Shown here one piece after another: positions 1-9,015 of a stretch of 64,000 bases of DNA. The notes under the pieces are model-generated. The model did no database searches. It saw only the letters and a list, made by a program, of their open reading frames with translations, and was not told where the DNA came from. The stretch's first letter is position 1; each line of letters begins with the position of its first letter. This DNA comes from an uncultured Lachnospiraceae bacterium (GTDB taxonomy: Bacteria > Bacillota > Clostridia > Lachnospirales > Lachnospiraceae). Location of the stretch: positions 1-64,000 of the forward strand of contig CAJTQO010000004.1 of NCBI GenBank assembly GCA_910578405.1. Direction: 5' to 3'. A program made the position numbers and the translations under genes.

Positions 1-70
1 TAGCGCTGGCACGAACCATGCAGCCCACAAATCTAATTTCTGTCTGGATGGAACATTAGGAGATTGAATT

Positions 71-658
71 ATGGGAATTTTTAAAAAATTTAAAAAGCAA
101 AAGAATGTAAAAAGACTAAAACAGGTTGTTTTTGAGAAAGAAAATGTGGATAATGAGTATGCGGATTTTGAATTAAAGATAAAGCCCCGCCTCTCTATTG
201 ATGATGGTTTCCCGCAGGGAGGCTATCAGCTTCTTGCAAAAAGAAGGAATGAAATGTCGGAACAAATTGAAGCAATTATTTTCAGCAATTATTTTGATGA
301 AACCAGCGAAGACCTTGCTTCGGAGATTGACAGTTTTCCTGATATCCGCTATTTTACGGGAAATTATTATGTTGTATATGAGAGTTATAGCGTCACTTAG
401 GATAACAATTACCGGCCTTATTATCTCAAAGACGGACAGTATAAGAAGGTAAGTTATAAAGGAAATGAACGAAAGGAATTTTATCTCCCGTTGGACAGTA
501 ATGAAATTACAAAATATTATAATATTTTTATTCAGGTTGGATTAACTGGAGCGGAAAGAGGAAAGGAAGATGATTACATGAGTCTCGATTTCGTCACGGA
601 AATTGCTTCTCTGGATGAGGAGTTTGAATTTGAAGTTTTATCCCATGGCGTAATGTAA
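71..658 (+). pseudogene. Hypothetical protein interrupted by in-frame amber codon
   Basis: ATG at 71 follows a usable RBS (TTAGGAGATTGAATT). The frame reads 109 codons to a TAG at 398-400, then stays open in the same frame for 85 more codons to TAA at 656-658, so the intact gene would encode about 195 residues. The part after the TAG is protein-like (charged, with Tyr-rich and acidic stretches, ending in FEFEVLSHGVM) and has no start signal of its own. No signal peptide or membrane segment is seen; the N-terminus is Lys-rich. I do not recognise the family. An immunity-type protein is possible from size and acidity but this is a guess. A sequencing error at the TAG, or readthrough, would also explain it. 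Confidence 0.6.
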
Positions 659-1576
659 ACAGGAATAGGCAGTATTTGAAAATCCCAGGAAGAAAGAAGG
701 AAGGAGGAAGGAGAGATACGTTGCAAAGTTGCTTGAATTTTGACATGTGTTAATAGAAACCTTGGGGATTATGTACATTCTGACTCCCGGCCTACCATAA
801 GACTGCCGCTTTAGCCTCCTGCATAACGAAACATTTAAGCATAATTTTATTCCATAATTTCAAAAGCGGAAAAAGGAGAGCCTGTGTTTTGGAAGAAAGA
901 AAAACCAAATTTTGAAAGATGCCCATTGCACTCCATCTGTGAAGAACTGGAATTTATAAAAGAATTTTGCGGGCAGCAGGAGAAATGACACGTTTAGAAC
1001 AAGGCTGGCCTTGTTTTTCATATAGTTTTTTGAGGAAAATGAGGCGGCGGCTAATGCTATACTTTATCGGATTTTTTGGGCAGCGCAGCAGTGGTTCTTG
1101 GAGCGCTGCATATGGATATGCGGATGCCAAAACTGTGGGAGATTATGCTGTTTGGCAGCATAAAAGAAGCATGGGGGAAATTCTTGAAAAAAGTCGAAAA
1201 CAGAAAGCTGTGGCGTTACAAAGGAGGAATTTGAAACTATAGAGGGTGTGGCAAATAAGATTTTTTCAGAAAAAACGGTGGAACCGCAGCTTGTGGAAGA
1301 ATTTGAGTATTATGTGAAATGATATCAAATTTATTTTGAATGGCAGAGACATAATAGGGATGGCGATTTTTACGAACTGTGCAGGAAAGAAGGTTTGGCA
1401 AATGACACAGGAAGCTCAAAAATACCATTTTCCTGTCACACGGGGGGAAAGGTTTCGTCTAATTCAGTGTACGGGGAAAATTCTGTCAGGGAGTGCCACA
1501 GAGTTTGTTTCCTGGAACGGGTTTGTTCTATAGGTTCTCCGTCAAAAATACAATTTGCACTTCAGAAAGAGGAATT
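659..1576. other. Decayed or non-coding stretch between first pseudogene and sigma factor gene
   Basis: No convincing intact gene is seen in these 918 bases. Short protein-like fragments on the + strand lie in different frames: a GTG start at 884 after AAAAAGGAGAGCC gives 34 residues ending at 988; a frame near 1110-1240 carries a basic Trp/Lys-rich stretch; another frame ends at 1321 with an acidic peptide (VEEFEYYVK). This pattern fits a small gene broken by several frameshifts. The ORF of 91 codons starting at 967 is Arg/Ser-rich and has no RBS, so I do not call it. Confidence 0.4.
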
Positions 1577-2422
1577 ATGAATCCATTTACAAGTGATGAA
1601 TTACTGGAGCTGATCCAAAAGGCTACTGCAGGAGATAAGCAGTCTCTGGAGACGGTGATGCTTAGTGTGCAGGATTTGGTATTTAACCTGTCCCTTCGTA
1701 TGCTTGGGACTTTTCCCGATGCGGAGGATGCGTCCCAGGACATTCTGCTGAAGGTTATGACCCATCTGTCTTCCTTTAAAGGGGAGAGTTCTTTTTCCAC
1801 CTGGGTATTCCGAATTGCGGTCAATCATCTTAAAGACTATAAAAAACATATGTTTGCTAAGTTCCCTTTAAGTTTTGAATATTATGGGGATGACATCCGC
1901 AATGCCAGGGCGGAGGATGTGCCGGATTTGACGCAGAATGTGGAAAGGGCGATTCTTGCAGAGGAGTTGAAACTGTCCTGTACCAATGTGATGCTGCAGT
2001 GCCTGGACACTGAGAGCAGATGCATTTTCATCCTGGGAACCATGTTTAAGGTAGACAGCCGGATTGCCGGGGATATCCTGGGAATCACGCCACAGGCATA
2101 CCGCCAGCGTTTGTCGAGAGTGCGCAAGAAAATGGCGGATTTTTTGGCAGAATACTGCGGTGAATACGGAAAAGGAAAATGCCGTTGTGCAGACAGGGTG
2201 AACTATGCCATCCAGAGCCGCCGGATTGAGCCGACGCAGCTTTATTTTCAGTCGGCAACCCCTGTCCAGGTGACGATGGATGTAAAAGAAGCCATGGAGG
2301 AGATTGATGGCTTGTCGCAGGAGTTTTCTTTTTGTAAGGCTTATCAATCGCCGGAAAATCTGAAACGGTTTATTGAAGAATTTTTGGGCGGAACTTCTTT
2401 TTCTGTCATTGGAAACAGCTAA
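1577..2422 (+). CDS. RNA polymerase sigma factor, ECF-like sigma-70 family with C-terminal extension
   Basis: A 281-residue protein. Residues about 25-95 match sigma-70 region 2 (PDAEDASQDILLKV, then SSFSTWVFRIAVNHLKDY), and about 145-195 match region 4.2 with a helix-turn-helix (RIAGDILGITPQAYRQRLSRVRKKM). ECF factors are usually 160-200 residues, so the last 80 residues, including the Cys-containing GKCRC segment, form an extension seen in some stand-alone ECF groups that lack a separate anti-sigma factor. ATG 1577 is chosen because GAAAGAGGAATT precedes it; the frame is open further upstream but without a start signal. No anti-sigma gene is adjacent. The following DUF2461 gene is 18 bases away and probably cotranscribed. 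Confidence 0.85.
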   Translation: MNPFTSDELLELIQKATAGDKQSLETVMLSVQDLVFNLSLRMLGTFPDAEDASQDILLKVMTHLSSFKGESSFSTWVFRIAVNHLKDYKKHMFAKFPLSFEYYGDDIRNARAEDVPDLTQNVERAILAEELKLSCTNVMLQCLDTESRCIFILGTMFKVDSRIAGDILGITPQAYRQRLSRVRKKMADFLAEYCGEYGKGKCRCADRVNYAIQSRRIEPTQLYFQSATPVQVTMDVKEAMEEIDGLSQEFSFCKAYQSPENLKRFIEEFLGGTSFSVIGNS

Positions 2423-2440
2423 GAGATGGAGGATAGGGAT

Positions 2441-3118
2441 ATGCAGGTTATTTTAGATTATCTGAAAGAGTTGGAAAAACATAATGACAGGGAGTGGTAT
2501 CATGCCCATAAGGAGGAATATAAAGAAGCGAATGCCCGGTTTGAGACGCTGGTGCAGGAGCTGATTTTGCAGATTAGAAAATTTGACGATAGTATCCAGT
2601 TTAGAGAAGCAAAGGAGCTGACGTTTAAGTTGATGAGGGACACCCGTTTCAGCCATGATAAGTCACCTTACAATCCGGCGTTCCGGGCGCATATCGGCCC
2701 GGAGGGGAAGCTGCCTGTGCCGGTGGGGTATTATTTGATGATTAAACCGGGCGGACAGTCCTTTCTTGGCGGAGGGCTGTTTGCGGATATGTTTAAAGAC
2801 GCAACATCTATGATTAGGAATTATATTTCGGTGAATGGAAAGGAATGGGAGGAAATTGTGCATGCCCCGGAATTTCAAAAGGAGTTTACCGTACAGGGGA
2901 CGGTTCTGAAAAATGTGCCTGCCGGTTATGACAAAGAGCATCCGCAGGCGGAGTTTTTGAAATTTAAAAGTTGGTATTTGGAATATCCGGTCGGCGACGG
3001 TATTGTTGCCGATGAAAAGCTGTTTCTGGCAGAGGCAGCGAGGCTGTTCCGGCTTATGAAACCCTTCAATGATTTTCTCAACCGGGCGCTTACAGACTTC
3101 CGGATGCCTGTAAGATAA
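2441..3118 (+). CDS. DUF2461 family protein (TIGR02453 type)
   Basis: A 225-residue soluble protein. It shows the DUF2461 pattern: an N-terminal helix with NDREWYHAHKEEY, the central TFKLMRDTRFSHDKSPYNP segment, GGGLF after a beta-strand, and a C-terminal helix ending in FNDFLNRAL. Family members are widespread but have no established biochemical role. Met at 2441 is preferred over the in-frame Met at 2426 because GGAGG at 2428-2432 is 8 bases upstream of 2441. It follows the sigma factor gene closely and may be its cotranscribed partner. Confidence 0.85.
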   Translation: MQVILDYLKELEKHNDREWYHAHKEEYKEANARFETLVQELILQIRKFDDSIQFREAKELTFKLMRDTRFSHDKSPYNPAFRAHIGPEGKLPVPVGYYLMIKPGGQSFLGGGLFADMFKDATSMIRNYISVNGKEWEEIVHAPEFQKEFTVQGTVLKNVPAGYDKEHPQAEFLKFKSWYLEYPVGDGIVADEKLFLAEAARLFRLMKPFNDFLNRALTDFRMPVR

Positions 3119-3425
3119 AGGTTTTGAAACATTTCGCAGAAACAGGGATTAAGGATTGCTTTTGGGTAATAGGGAATAGGAATTGAAAAAAATTTGCAGT
3201 CTTTAGTCTGGCTTTAGGCAGTGGGTGTAAGATAAGGGAAAAGAAATTAACCGAGGTTTTGGCAGGGCGCTGGCTGCTAATTACTTTCAGCCTATTCACG
3301 TTATGAAAGTAATCAGGCCAGCGACCTAAGAGTATTTTCATAATAAGAAAAAAGAAGCGCATGTGGATATGGGGCTTATATGGAAGATAATGGAAGGAAA
3401 ATAATAGATTGGATGAGGTGGCAGA
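3119..3425. repeat. Intergenic region with long imperfect hairpin (3268-3323)
   Basis: Between the DUF2461 gene and the response regulator there is no gene. The arms 3268-3289 and 3304-3323 are near-perfect inverted copies (CGCTGGC ... ATTACTTTCA against TGAAAGTAAT ... GCCAGCG) around a 14-base loop. There is no T-run directly after the right arm, so it is a weak candidate for a Rho-independent terminator; a small palindromic repeat element or a leader structure for the two-component system is equally possible. Confidence 0.6.
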
Positions 3426-4100
3426 ATGCGGTTACTGATTGCAGAGGATGATCCCAGGTTGTTAAAAACATTGATTCATATTTTTCAGAGCAATAAATTT
3501 GCAGCAGATGGTGTATCCAATGGGGAGGATGCCCTTGCGTATGCAGAGACGGAAGAATATGACGGATTGATATTGGATATTATGATGCCTGGCTTAGATG
3601 GGATGCAAGTGTTGCAAAAACTGAGGAAACAGGGCGTCACAACTCCGGCGCTGTTTTTGACGGCGCGCACGGAAGTATCCCAGCGGGTGGAAGGTCTGGA
3701 CGCCGGAGCGGACGATTATCTTCCAAAACCCTTTGCGGCTTCTGAACTTTTGGCAAGGACAAGAGCTATGCTAAGGCGCAAGGACAATTACTGCCCGGAT
3801 TTGTTGTTTTTTGGAGAAGTATTTTTAAACCGCTCCACTTATGAACTAGGCTATAAGGAAGAGAGTCGGCCATTAAGCGGTAAGGAGTTTCAGATTGTGG
3901 AGATGCTGATGCAGAAACCACATATGATTATTACTGCCGAACAATTGATATCCCATATCTGGGGATGGGACAGTGATGTGGACACCAGCGTAGTGTGGGT
4001 GCATATTTCCAATATCCGAAAGAAAATCAGCGCGCTTCATGCGCCTTTGGAGATTCGTTTCATACGGAATGCAGGGTATGCGTTGGAGAAAATATCATGA
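3426..4100 (+). CDS. Two-component response regulator, OmpR/PhoB type
   Basis: A 224-residue cytoplasmic transcription regulator. The receiver domain (1-115) has the acidic pair D8/D9, phospho-acceptor D51 (LILDIMMPGLDG), T79 and K101 (DDYLPKPF). The C-terminal winged helix (about 130-222) ends in the usual VWVHISNIRKKI and FIRNAGYAL segments. ATG follows GATGAGGTGGCAGA. Its stop overlaps the ATG of the histidine kinase (ATGA), so the two are translationally coupled. Position just upstream of the VTC/DUF4956/CotH genes suggests it controls them, but this is inference. Confidence 0.95.
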   Translation: MRLLIAEDDPRLLKTLIHIFQSNKFAADGVSNGEDALAYAETEEYDGLILDIMMPGLDGMQVLQKLRKQGVTTPALFLTARTEVSQRVEGLDAGADDYLPKPFAASELLARTRAMLRRKDNYCPDLLFFGEVFLNRSTYELGYKEESRPLSGKEFQIVEMLMQKPHMIITAEQLISHIWGWDSDVDTSVVWVHISNIRKKISALHAPLEIRFIRNAGYALEKIS

Positions 4101-5326
4101 TTTACAGTTTGCGCAGAAAGTTTATTTTAATTTCCACGGTTTCGGTTTTTTCAGTGCTTTTAGTTATTTTTGCAATTTTGTATGTGATGAATCATGCGCA
4201 GTTAAATCACGCAATGGATACTCTGGTGGATGCGATTGTTTCTAATGATGGTGTGTTTCCTAAACGCGACAAACATGGCCAGCCCTTTCCGTCAGGCGGC
4301 GGCCCGCATATGGACATTATTACAAAAGAAACTCCCTTCAGCACCCGTTTTTTTACGGTGTGGCTTGGAAGGGATGACCATATCGTGCGCGTAAATGTGG
4401 AATCCGTTTTTTCCATTACAGAGGAGCAGTCACAGGAATATGTCAACTACGTATTGGAAAAGAAAAGGGAAAGGGGATGGGCGTTTGATTATCGTTTCCG
4501 TATCTTTCAGTCAGGGAATGGAAGGGCAATCGTTTTTGTGAATGGTGAAATGAACCGGATGATGTCAGACCGTTTTTTGCTAAACGCATTGTTGGTTTTA
4601 GTGGGAAGTGGCGCCGCTGTTTTAGTGTTGATTATTATTATTTCAAAGAGAGCGGTTTATCCTGTTGCGGAAAGCTATGAAAAGCAAAGGCAGTTTATTA
4701 CGGATGCAAATCATGAGTTAAAGACGCCTCTTACACTCATCTTGTCCAATTTGGATATTGTGGAATCAGAGGTGGGGAAAAACGAGTGGATTGATGATAT
4801 GCGAAGTGAAGGCGAGAGGATGAGGACATTGGTCAATCAGTTGGTGATTTTATCCAGAATGGATGAGGATCACGCGAATTTGTGCATTTGTCCGTTTGAT
4901 TTAAGCAATGCGGTTTTGGATACTGTGTCCGAATTCCAGAAGCTGGCAGCGGAACGGAATAAGGGGCTGTTGACTAAGGTGGAGCCATCTGTGGAATATA
5001 ACGGTGATGAAGGGCTGATCCGGCGCCTTCTTGTCATCCTTTTGGATAACGCAGTGAAATATTGTGATGATGGCGGTGAAATAAAGGTTATGGCCTATAG
5101 AAAGCGCCATCCGACCATTCTTGTTGAGAATACATGCAGTTATGTGGAAAGTCTGGAACTGGAGCGGTTGTTTGACCGTTTTTACCGTGCGGATAAATCG
5201 CGTGCTTTTGACGGAAATTTTGGGGTGGGATTGTCCATCGCCAGAGCAATTGCCAAAAATCATCATGGGGATATTGGGGCATATAAAAGGGGAAAAACCA
5301 TCGGTTTCAAAGTGGAGCTAAAATAA
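4097..5326 (+). CDS. Two-component sensor histidine kinase
   Basis: A 409-residue membrane kinase. TM1 spans about 9-31, an extracellular sensor region of about 125 residues follows, and TM2 spans about 161-182. The HisKA H-box is FITDANHELKTPLT with phospho-acceptor H206. The ATPase domain has the N-box (LLDNAVKYC), a G1-like region and a FGVGLSIARAIAKNHHG segment. The start is the ATG overlapping the regulator stop; the frame is open upstream but that part lies inside the regulator gene. The extracytoplasmic loop contains a HGQPFPSGGGPHMD segment, of unknown ligand. Confidence 0.95.
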   Translation: MIYSLRRKFILISTVSVFSVLLVIFAILYVMNHAQLNHAMDTLVDAIVSNDGVFPKRDKHGQPFPSGGGPHMDIITKETPFSTRFFTVWLGRDDHIVRVNVESVFSITEEQSQEYVNYVLEKKRERGWAFDYRFRIFQSGNGRAIVFVNGEMNRMMSDRFLLNALLVLVGSGAAVLVLIIIISKRAVYPVAESYEKQRQFITDANHELKTPLTLILSNLDIVESEVGKNEWIDDMRSEGERMRTLVNQLVILSRMDEDHANLCICPFDLSNAVLDTVSEFQKLAAERNKGLLTKVEPSVEYNGDEGLIRRLLVILLDNAVKYCDDGGEIKVMAYRKRHPTILVENTCSYVESLELERLFDRFYRADKSRAFDGNFGVGLSIARAIAKNHHGDIGAYKRGKTIGFKVELK

Positions 5327-5340
5327 AAAAGGAGGTGCCA

Positions 5341-5397
5341 TTGCCGGTAAAAAACACGAAGAGAAGGCATAAGAAGGATGCAAAAGGAAAAGGATAA
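5341..5397 (+). CDS. Possible 18-residue Lys/Arg-rich small protein
   Basis: A TTG at 5341 sits 5 bases after a full GGAGG (AAGGAGGTG at 5329-5337), the strongest RBS in this stretch and otherwise without a purpose. The frame encodes 18 residues, more than half Lys, Arg or His (MPVKNTKRRHKKDAKGKG), and ends at TAA 5395-5397. It lies between the kinase and the VTC gene. It could be a real basic micro-protein, a translated leader, or the leftover start of an older gene. No homologue can be judged by eye. Confidence 0.35.
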   Translation: MPVKNTKRRHKKDAKGKG

Positions 5398-5426
5398 GCC
5401 GCAGGTTTGAAAGGAGCGACATTGAG

Positions 5427-6122
5427 TTGAATGACAAGAAGGAAACATTTCGCCATGAATTGAAATATCAGATAAGTTTTGCTGATTACTATGGCATGCG
5501 CCAGAGGCTGCGCCCGGTGATGAAGACAGATAAGCATGTCAGGGCGGATGGGAAGTATGAAATCCGAAGCGTCTACTTTGACAATGTGGAGGATAAAGCA
5601 TTGCGTGAAAAAAGAAACGGTGTGCAAAAGAGAGAAAAATTCCGTATTCGCTATTACAACGATGACTTTTCTTTTATTACATTGGAGAAAAAAATAAAAT
5701 GGAATAGTTTGTGTATGAAAATGGATGCAAAGCTTACGGAAGAAGAATGCAGAAAAATGCTGGCTGGGGATACTGGATGGATGATGAAACATTCTTCCGG
5801 CCTTGTGCAGGAGCTGTATTGTAAAATGAAAAGTCAGCAGCTTCGTCCCAGAATTTTGGTTTCTTATGTCCGGGAACCATATATATATGCGGCAGGAAAT
5901 GTTAGAATCACTTTTGATTCCAATATAAGAAGCGCTCTTTTTCACAGGGGATTTTTAGAAGAAACGGTGACGGATATCGCTGTGGCAGACAGTCCGGGTG
6001 AGATGATTTTAGAAGTGAAATTCGATGCTTTTCTTCCGGAGGCGATTCAGCTCCTTCTGCAGACGGATGGAATCAGGCAGCAGGCATATTCCAAATATGG
6101 CGCCTGCCGCAGATTTGGCTGA
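5427..6122 (+). CDS. VTC-domain polyphosphate polymerase (copy 1)
   Basis: A 231-residue protein of the VTC/TTM (triphosphate tunnel) fold. Tunnel-type basic and acidic motifs are in order: RHELKY near the N-terminus, YEIRSVYFDN, KFRIRYYN, a Lys-rich LEKKIK strand, RPRILVSYVRE, VRITFDSNIR, ILEVKFDAFLP and a C-terminal AYSKYG. In yeast Vtc4 this domain makes polyphosphate from ATP. There is no SPX domain and no membrane segment, so membrane attachment would come from a partner such as the DUF4956 protein next door. The start is TTG at 5427 with AAAGGAG 10 bases upstream; no in-frame ATG is suitable. Confidence in the fold is high; polymerase activity is inferred. Confidence 0.88.
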   Translation: MNDKKETFRHELKYQISFADYYGMRQRLRPVMKTDKHVRADGKYEIRSVYFDNVEDKALREKRNGVQKREKFRIRYYNDDFSFITLEKKIKWNSLCMKMDAKLTEEECRKMLAGDTGWMMKHSSGLVQELYCKMKSQQLRPRILVSYVREPYIYAAGNVRITFDSNIRSALFHRGFLEETVTDIAVADSPGEMILEVKFDAFLPEAIQLLLQTDGIRQQAYSKYGACRRFG

Positions 6123-6185
6123 ATAAAAACAACGAATAGATAGAGCTATGGGAATTTGTTAAATGGAACTGGGAGGAACTATATT

Positions 6186-6857
6186 ATGAGTTTTAATGAT
6201 ATTTTTAAGTCTAGTTTTCTGGAAAGCGTATCGGAGTTTTCTATGATTGACACTTTGTTAGGGTTAGCGGCCGCTTTGGCAATCAGTTTATTTATTTTCA
6301 TTGTTTATAAAAAGACGTTGGCCGGTGTAATGTATTCTGATAATTTTGCGCTGACTCTTGTGGGAATGTCCCTCGTGACAACGCTTGTTATTATGGCTGT
6401 TACATCCAATGTCGTTCTTTCCCTCGGTATGGTTGGCGCATTATCCATTGTCCGTTTTCGTACGGCAATTAAAGAACCGATGGAAATTGTATTTTTGTTT
6501 TGGGCGCTGGCTATAGGCATTGTGATTGGGGCAGGCATGATTCCGTTAGCTATCATCGGTTCGGTAATCATTGGTGTGATTTTGCTGTTGTTTGGAAATC
6601 GTAAAGTTCATAATAACCCGTATCTTCTTGTCCTAAATTTACAGGATGAAAAGGCGGAAGAGGCCGCTTTACATATTTTACAGCAAGTGGTGGATCGGTT
6701 TGCGGTAAAATCCAAAACAGTGAATGCAGCCGGCATTGAACTTACAGCGGAATTTCGCATAAAGGATGCAGCAACGGCATTTATTAACCAAATTCATGAT
6801 GTTTCAGGAGTGGAGAATGCTATTTTAGTGAGTTATAACGGTGAATATATGTCTTAA
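6186..6857 (+). CDS. DUF4956 membrane protein (copy 1)
   Basis: A 223-residue integral membrane protein with about four hydrophobic segments (residues 20-140) and a cytoplasmic C-terminal domain of about 75 residues. The motif VLSLGMVGALSIVRFR, followed by an I/L-K-x-P segment, is the hallmark of DUF4956 and is repeated in the second copy at 13434. ATG 6186 is preferred because GGGAGGAAC precedes it; the upstream TTG has no RBS. DUF4956 genes commonly sit beside VTC-domain genes, and the pair may form a polymerase plus membrane channel or anchor, by analogy with yeast VTC. No direct function is known to me. Confidence 0.88.
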   Translation: MSFNDIFKSSFLESVSEFSMIDTLLGLAAALAISLFIFIVYKKTLAGVMYSDNFALTLVGMSLVTTLVIMAVTSNVVLSLGMVGALSIVRFRTAIKEPMEIVFLFWALAIGIVIGAGMIPLAIIGSVIIGVILLLFGNRKVHNNPYLLVLNLQDEKAEEAALHILQQVVDRFAVKSKTVNAAGIELTAEFRIKDAATAFINQIHDVSGVENAILVSYNGEYMS

Positions 6858-6870
6858 CGGAGGAAGATGC

Positions 6871-8814
6871 ATGATCGCACACAAACACATGACGAAAATG
6901 GTAGCTTTGCTTGTGACTGTCACTGTCTTTTTATGCTTGTCTGCCATTGTTTTTGCACAAACGAGGGCAGAGGCGTTTGATGGCGCCGGCATTGCGATGG
7001 AATATGAGTCCAGGCTTTTTGATACGGAAAAAATACTTAGCATCAATATCAGAATAGACGAAGCCGACTGGGAAGATATGCTTGCAAATGCCATGGAGGA
7101 AACTTACTATCCATGTGATGTGGAAATAGACGGGCAAATATTTTACAGGGTGGGCATCCGTCCAAAGGGAAATACAAGCCTTACATCCATCGCCAGCGAT
7201 CCGGATACGGACCGGTACAGTCTGAAGCTTCAATTTGACCAGTATGTGGATGGGCAGACTTGTTTTGGGTTGGACAAATTGGTTTTAAATAATAATTATG
7301 CCGATGCCACCAGCATGAAGGAAGCCCTGGTTTATGATATGTATCAATATTTGGATGCGGATGCTTCTCTTTATAATTATGCAAAAATATCGGTCAACGG
7401 AGAATATTGGGGGGTATACTTGGCGCTGGAAGCAGTGGAGGATAGTTTTTTGCTGCGTAATTATGGGACGGAAAATGGTGAGCTTTATAAACCGGACAGT
7501 ATGAAGATGGGAAAAGGGAACAAGGGATTTGCAGAAGATTTTGCTCCTTCCCGGTTTAAAGATACGCATCCACAGGAACAAGGAGATAAAAGTGACGTCA
7601 GGGCCATTACGCAGGAAGAAGCTGTGAATGCAAGGGGTTTGGCAGAAAAGGAGCCCGATACAAAAGAGTTTTCTCCTCCCAAGGAAGAGGGATTTGGCAG
7701 GTTTTCCATGGGTGGCAATGGCGCCAATCTGAATTACATAGATGAGGATTTGGACAGTTATTCGACGATTTGGGAAGGGGAGGTGACGGATACTGCAGAT
7801 GCAGATCATAAACGTGTAGTAAAAGCGCTGCGGAATATTTCGGAAGGCACAGATCTTGAAAAATATATGGAGGTGGATAATTTATTGAAATATATGGCGG
7901 TTCATGTTTTTTCCGTCAATGAAGACAGCCTTTTAGGAAATATGGCGCATAATTATTATCTGTATGAGTCTGGCGGGCAGTTGAATATCCTTCCATGGGA
8001 TTATAACCTTGCTTTTGGCGGCATGGGAGGGATGGGTGGAAGAAATGGCAGTGCAAGTGCAACCAGTATGGTCAATGACGCCATTGACTATGCCTTTTCC
8101 GGTACGGAATTCTTTGATGCGCTTATGGAAAAGGAAGAATATCATACCAGGTATTACGGATATTTGCGGCAGCTCGTAGAGGATTACATTTACGGCGGTG
8201 GTTTGGAAGCGTTTTATTGCCGCACCCGTAGCCAGATTGATTCACTTATAGAAAGTGATCCCACAGCTTTTTATGCCTATGGGGAATACGAGGAAGCGGC
8301 AAATACTCTTTATGAGGCAGTAAAACTTCGCGGTCAGTCCATACGTGGCCAGATGGATGGAACGATTCCTTCTACAGAGGAGGCGCAGAGGACTTCCAAC
8401 GCATTGATTGATGCGTCGCATCTGGACTTGAGTGTTATGGGCAGCATGAGTTCGGGAGATCGTATGAGGGACTGGAATAATACGGAAAAGGCGGAGAATG
8501 CCCATGCAGAAGAAAGTGAATGGGCAAAGGGAGCAGGAAGCCGGGAGGGGAGTGCGCAGCCTCCGTTTGTGGGCAATGAATTCCCAGCAGAGCTGTCAGA
8601 CGCTGGCAAACAGCCACCGGAAAGCGGCATGGAAAATAGTCCATATGGAAGCTTTGCCAGAAGCGGCGCGGGCAAAGCAGTTACGGATAATCTGTTTTTA
8701 TATGGAGGATGTTCCATCTTTTTGTTAGCTGCGCTTATATTTGCAAACGGATATCGCAGACGGCATTCAAGAAAACGTTTTATTGTGGTGAAACGACGGG
8801 TTTTGACGGAATAA
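6871..8814 (+). CDS. CotH kinase family protein, membrane-anchored (copy 1)
   Basis: A 647-residue secreted protein. An N-terminal hydrophobic signal segment (about 10-31, ending VFAQTRAEA) is followed by the CotH domain (about 45-470): the entry motif INIRIDEADWEDM, RPKGNTS, FDQYVDGQTCFGLDKLVLNN, VNGEYWGVYLALE, a KPD segment and the putative metal/catalytic LNILPWDYNLAFGG. CotH proteins are atypical secreted kinases; Bacillus CotH phosphorylates spore coat proteins. A Gly/Ser/Glu-rich linker (480-600) leads to a C-terminal TM segment and a basic tail, so the kinase domain should face outside. RBS ACGGAGGAAGATGC precedes ATG 6871. It follows the VTC and DUF4956 genes by 13 bases, so cotranscription is likely. 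Confidence 0.9.
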   Translation: MIAHKHMTKMVALLVTVTVFLCLSAIVFAQTRAEAFDGAGIAMEYESRLFDTEKILSINIRIDEADWEDMLANAMEETYYPCDVEIDGQIFYRVGIRPKGNTSLTSIASDPDTDRYSLKLQFDQYVDGQTCFGLDKLVLNNNYADATSMKEALVYDMYQYLDADASLYNYAKISVNGEYWGVYLALEAVEDSFLLRNYGTENGELYKPDSMKMGKGNKGFAEDFAPSRFKDTHPQEQGDKSDVRAITQEEAVNARGLAEKEPDTKEFSPPKEEGFGRFSMGGNGANLNYIDEDLDSYSTIWEGEVTDTADADHKRVVKALRNISEGTDLEKYMEVDNLLKYMAVHVFSVNEDSLLGNMAHNYYLYESGGQLNILPWDYNLAFGGMGGMGGRNGSASATSMVNDAIDYAFSGTEFFDALMEKEEYHTRYYGYLRQLVEDYIYGGGLEAFYCRTRSQIDSLIESDPTAFYAYGEYEEAANTLYEAVKLRGQSIRGQMDGTIPSTEEAQRTSNALIDASHLDLSVMGSMSSGDRMRDWNNTEKAENAHAEESEWAKGAGSREGSAQPPFVGNEFPAELSDAGKQPPESGMENSPYGSFARSGAGKAVTDNLFLYGGCSIFLLAALIFANGYRRRHSRKRFIVVKRRVLTE

Positions 8815-9015
8815 ATTGTGGATTGCTATGAGAGGGAGCGGATTAAAAAGGATTTGTCCGTTTAAGGCAAAACAGCAGCACAATGAGTGCAGGCGGTTTA
8901 TGGTTCCTTAAGATGTTTTAGATGTTTGTTAGAGATTACTCTGGTAAAATCAGTTGCATAGCAGCCGGAATATGGAAGGGACGGTTGGTTAAATTTGAAA
9001 CGTGAGGTGACTGGA

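Noticed and set aside
967..1242. 91-codon frame after the broken gene
   Set aside because: No RBS, unusual composition, and fragments in other frames look more protein-like.
1868..2347. 159-codon minus-strand frame opposite the sigma factor
   Set aside because: No RBS and no domain; the + strand frame has clear sigma region 2 and 4 motifs.
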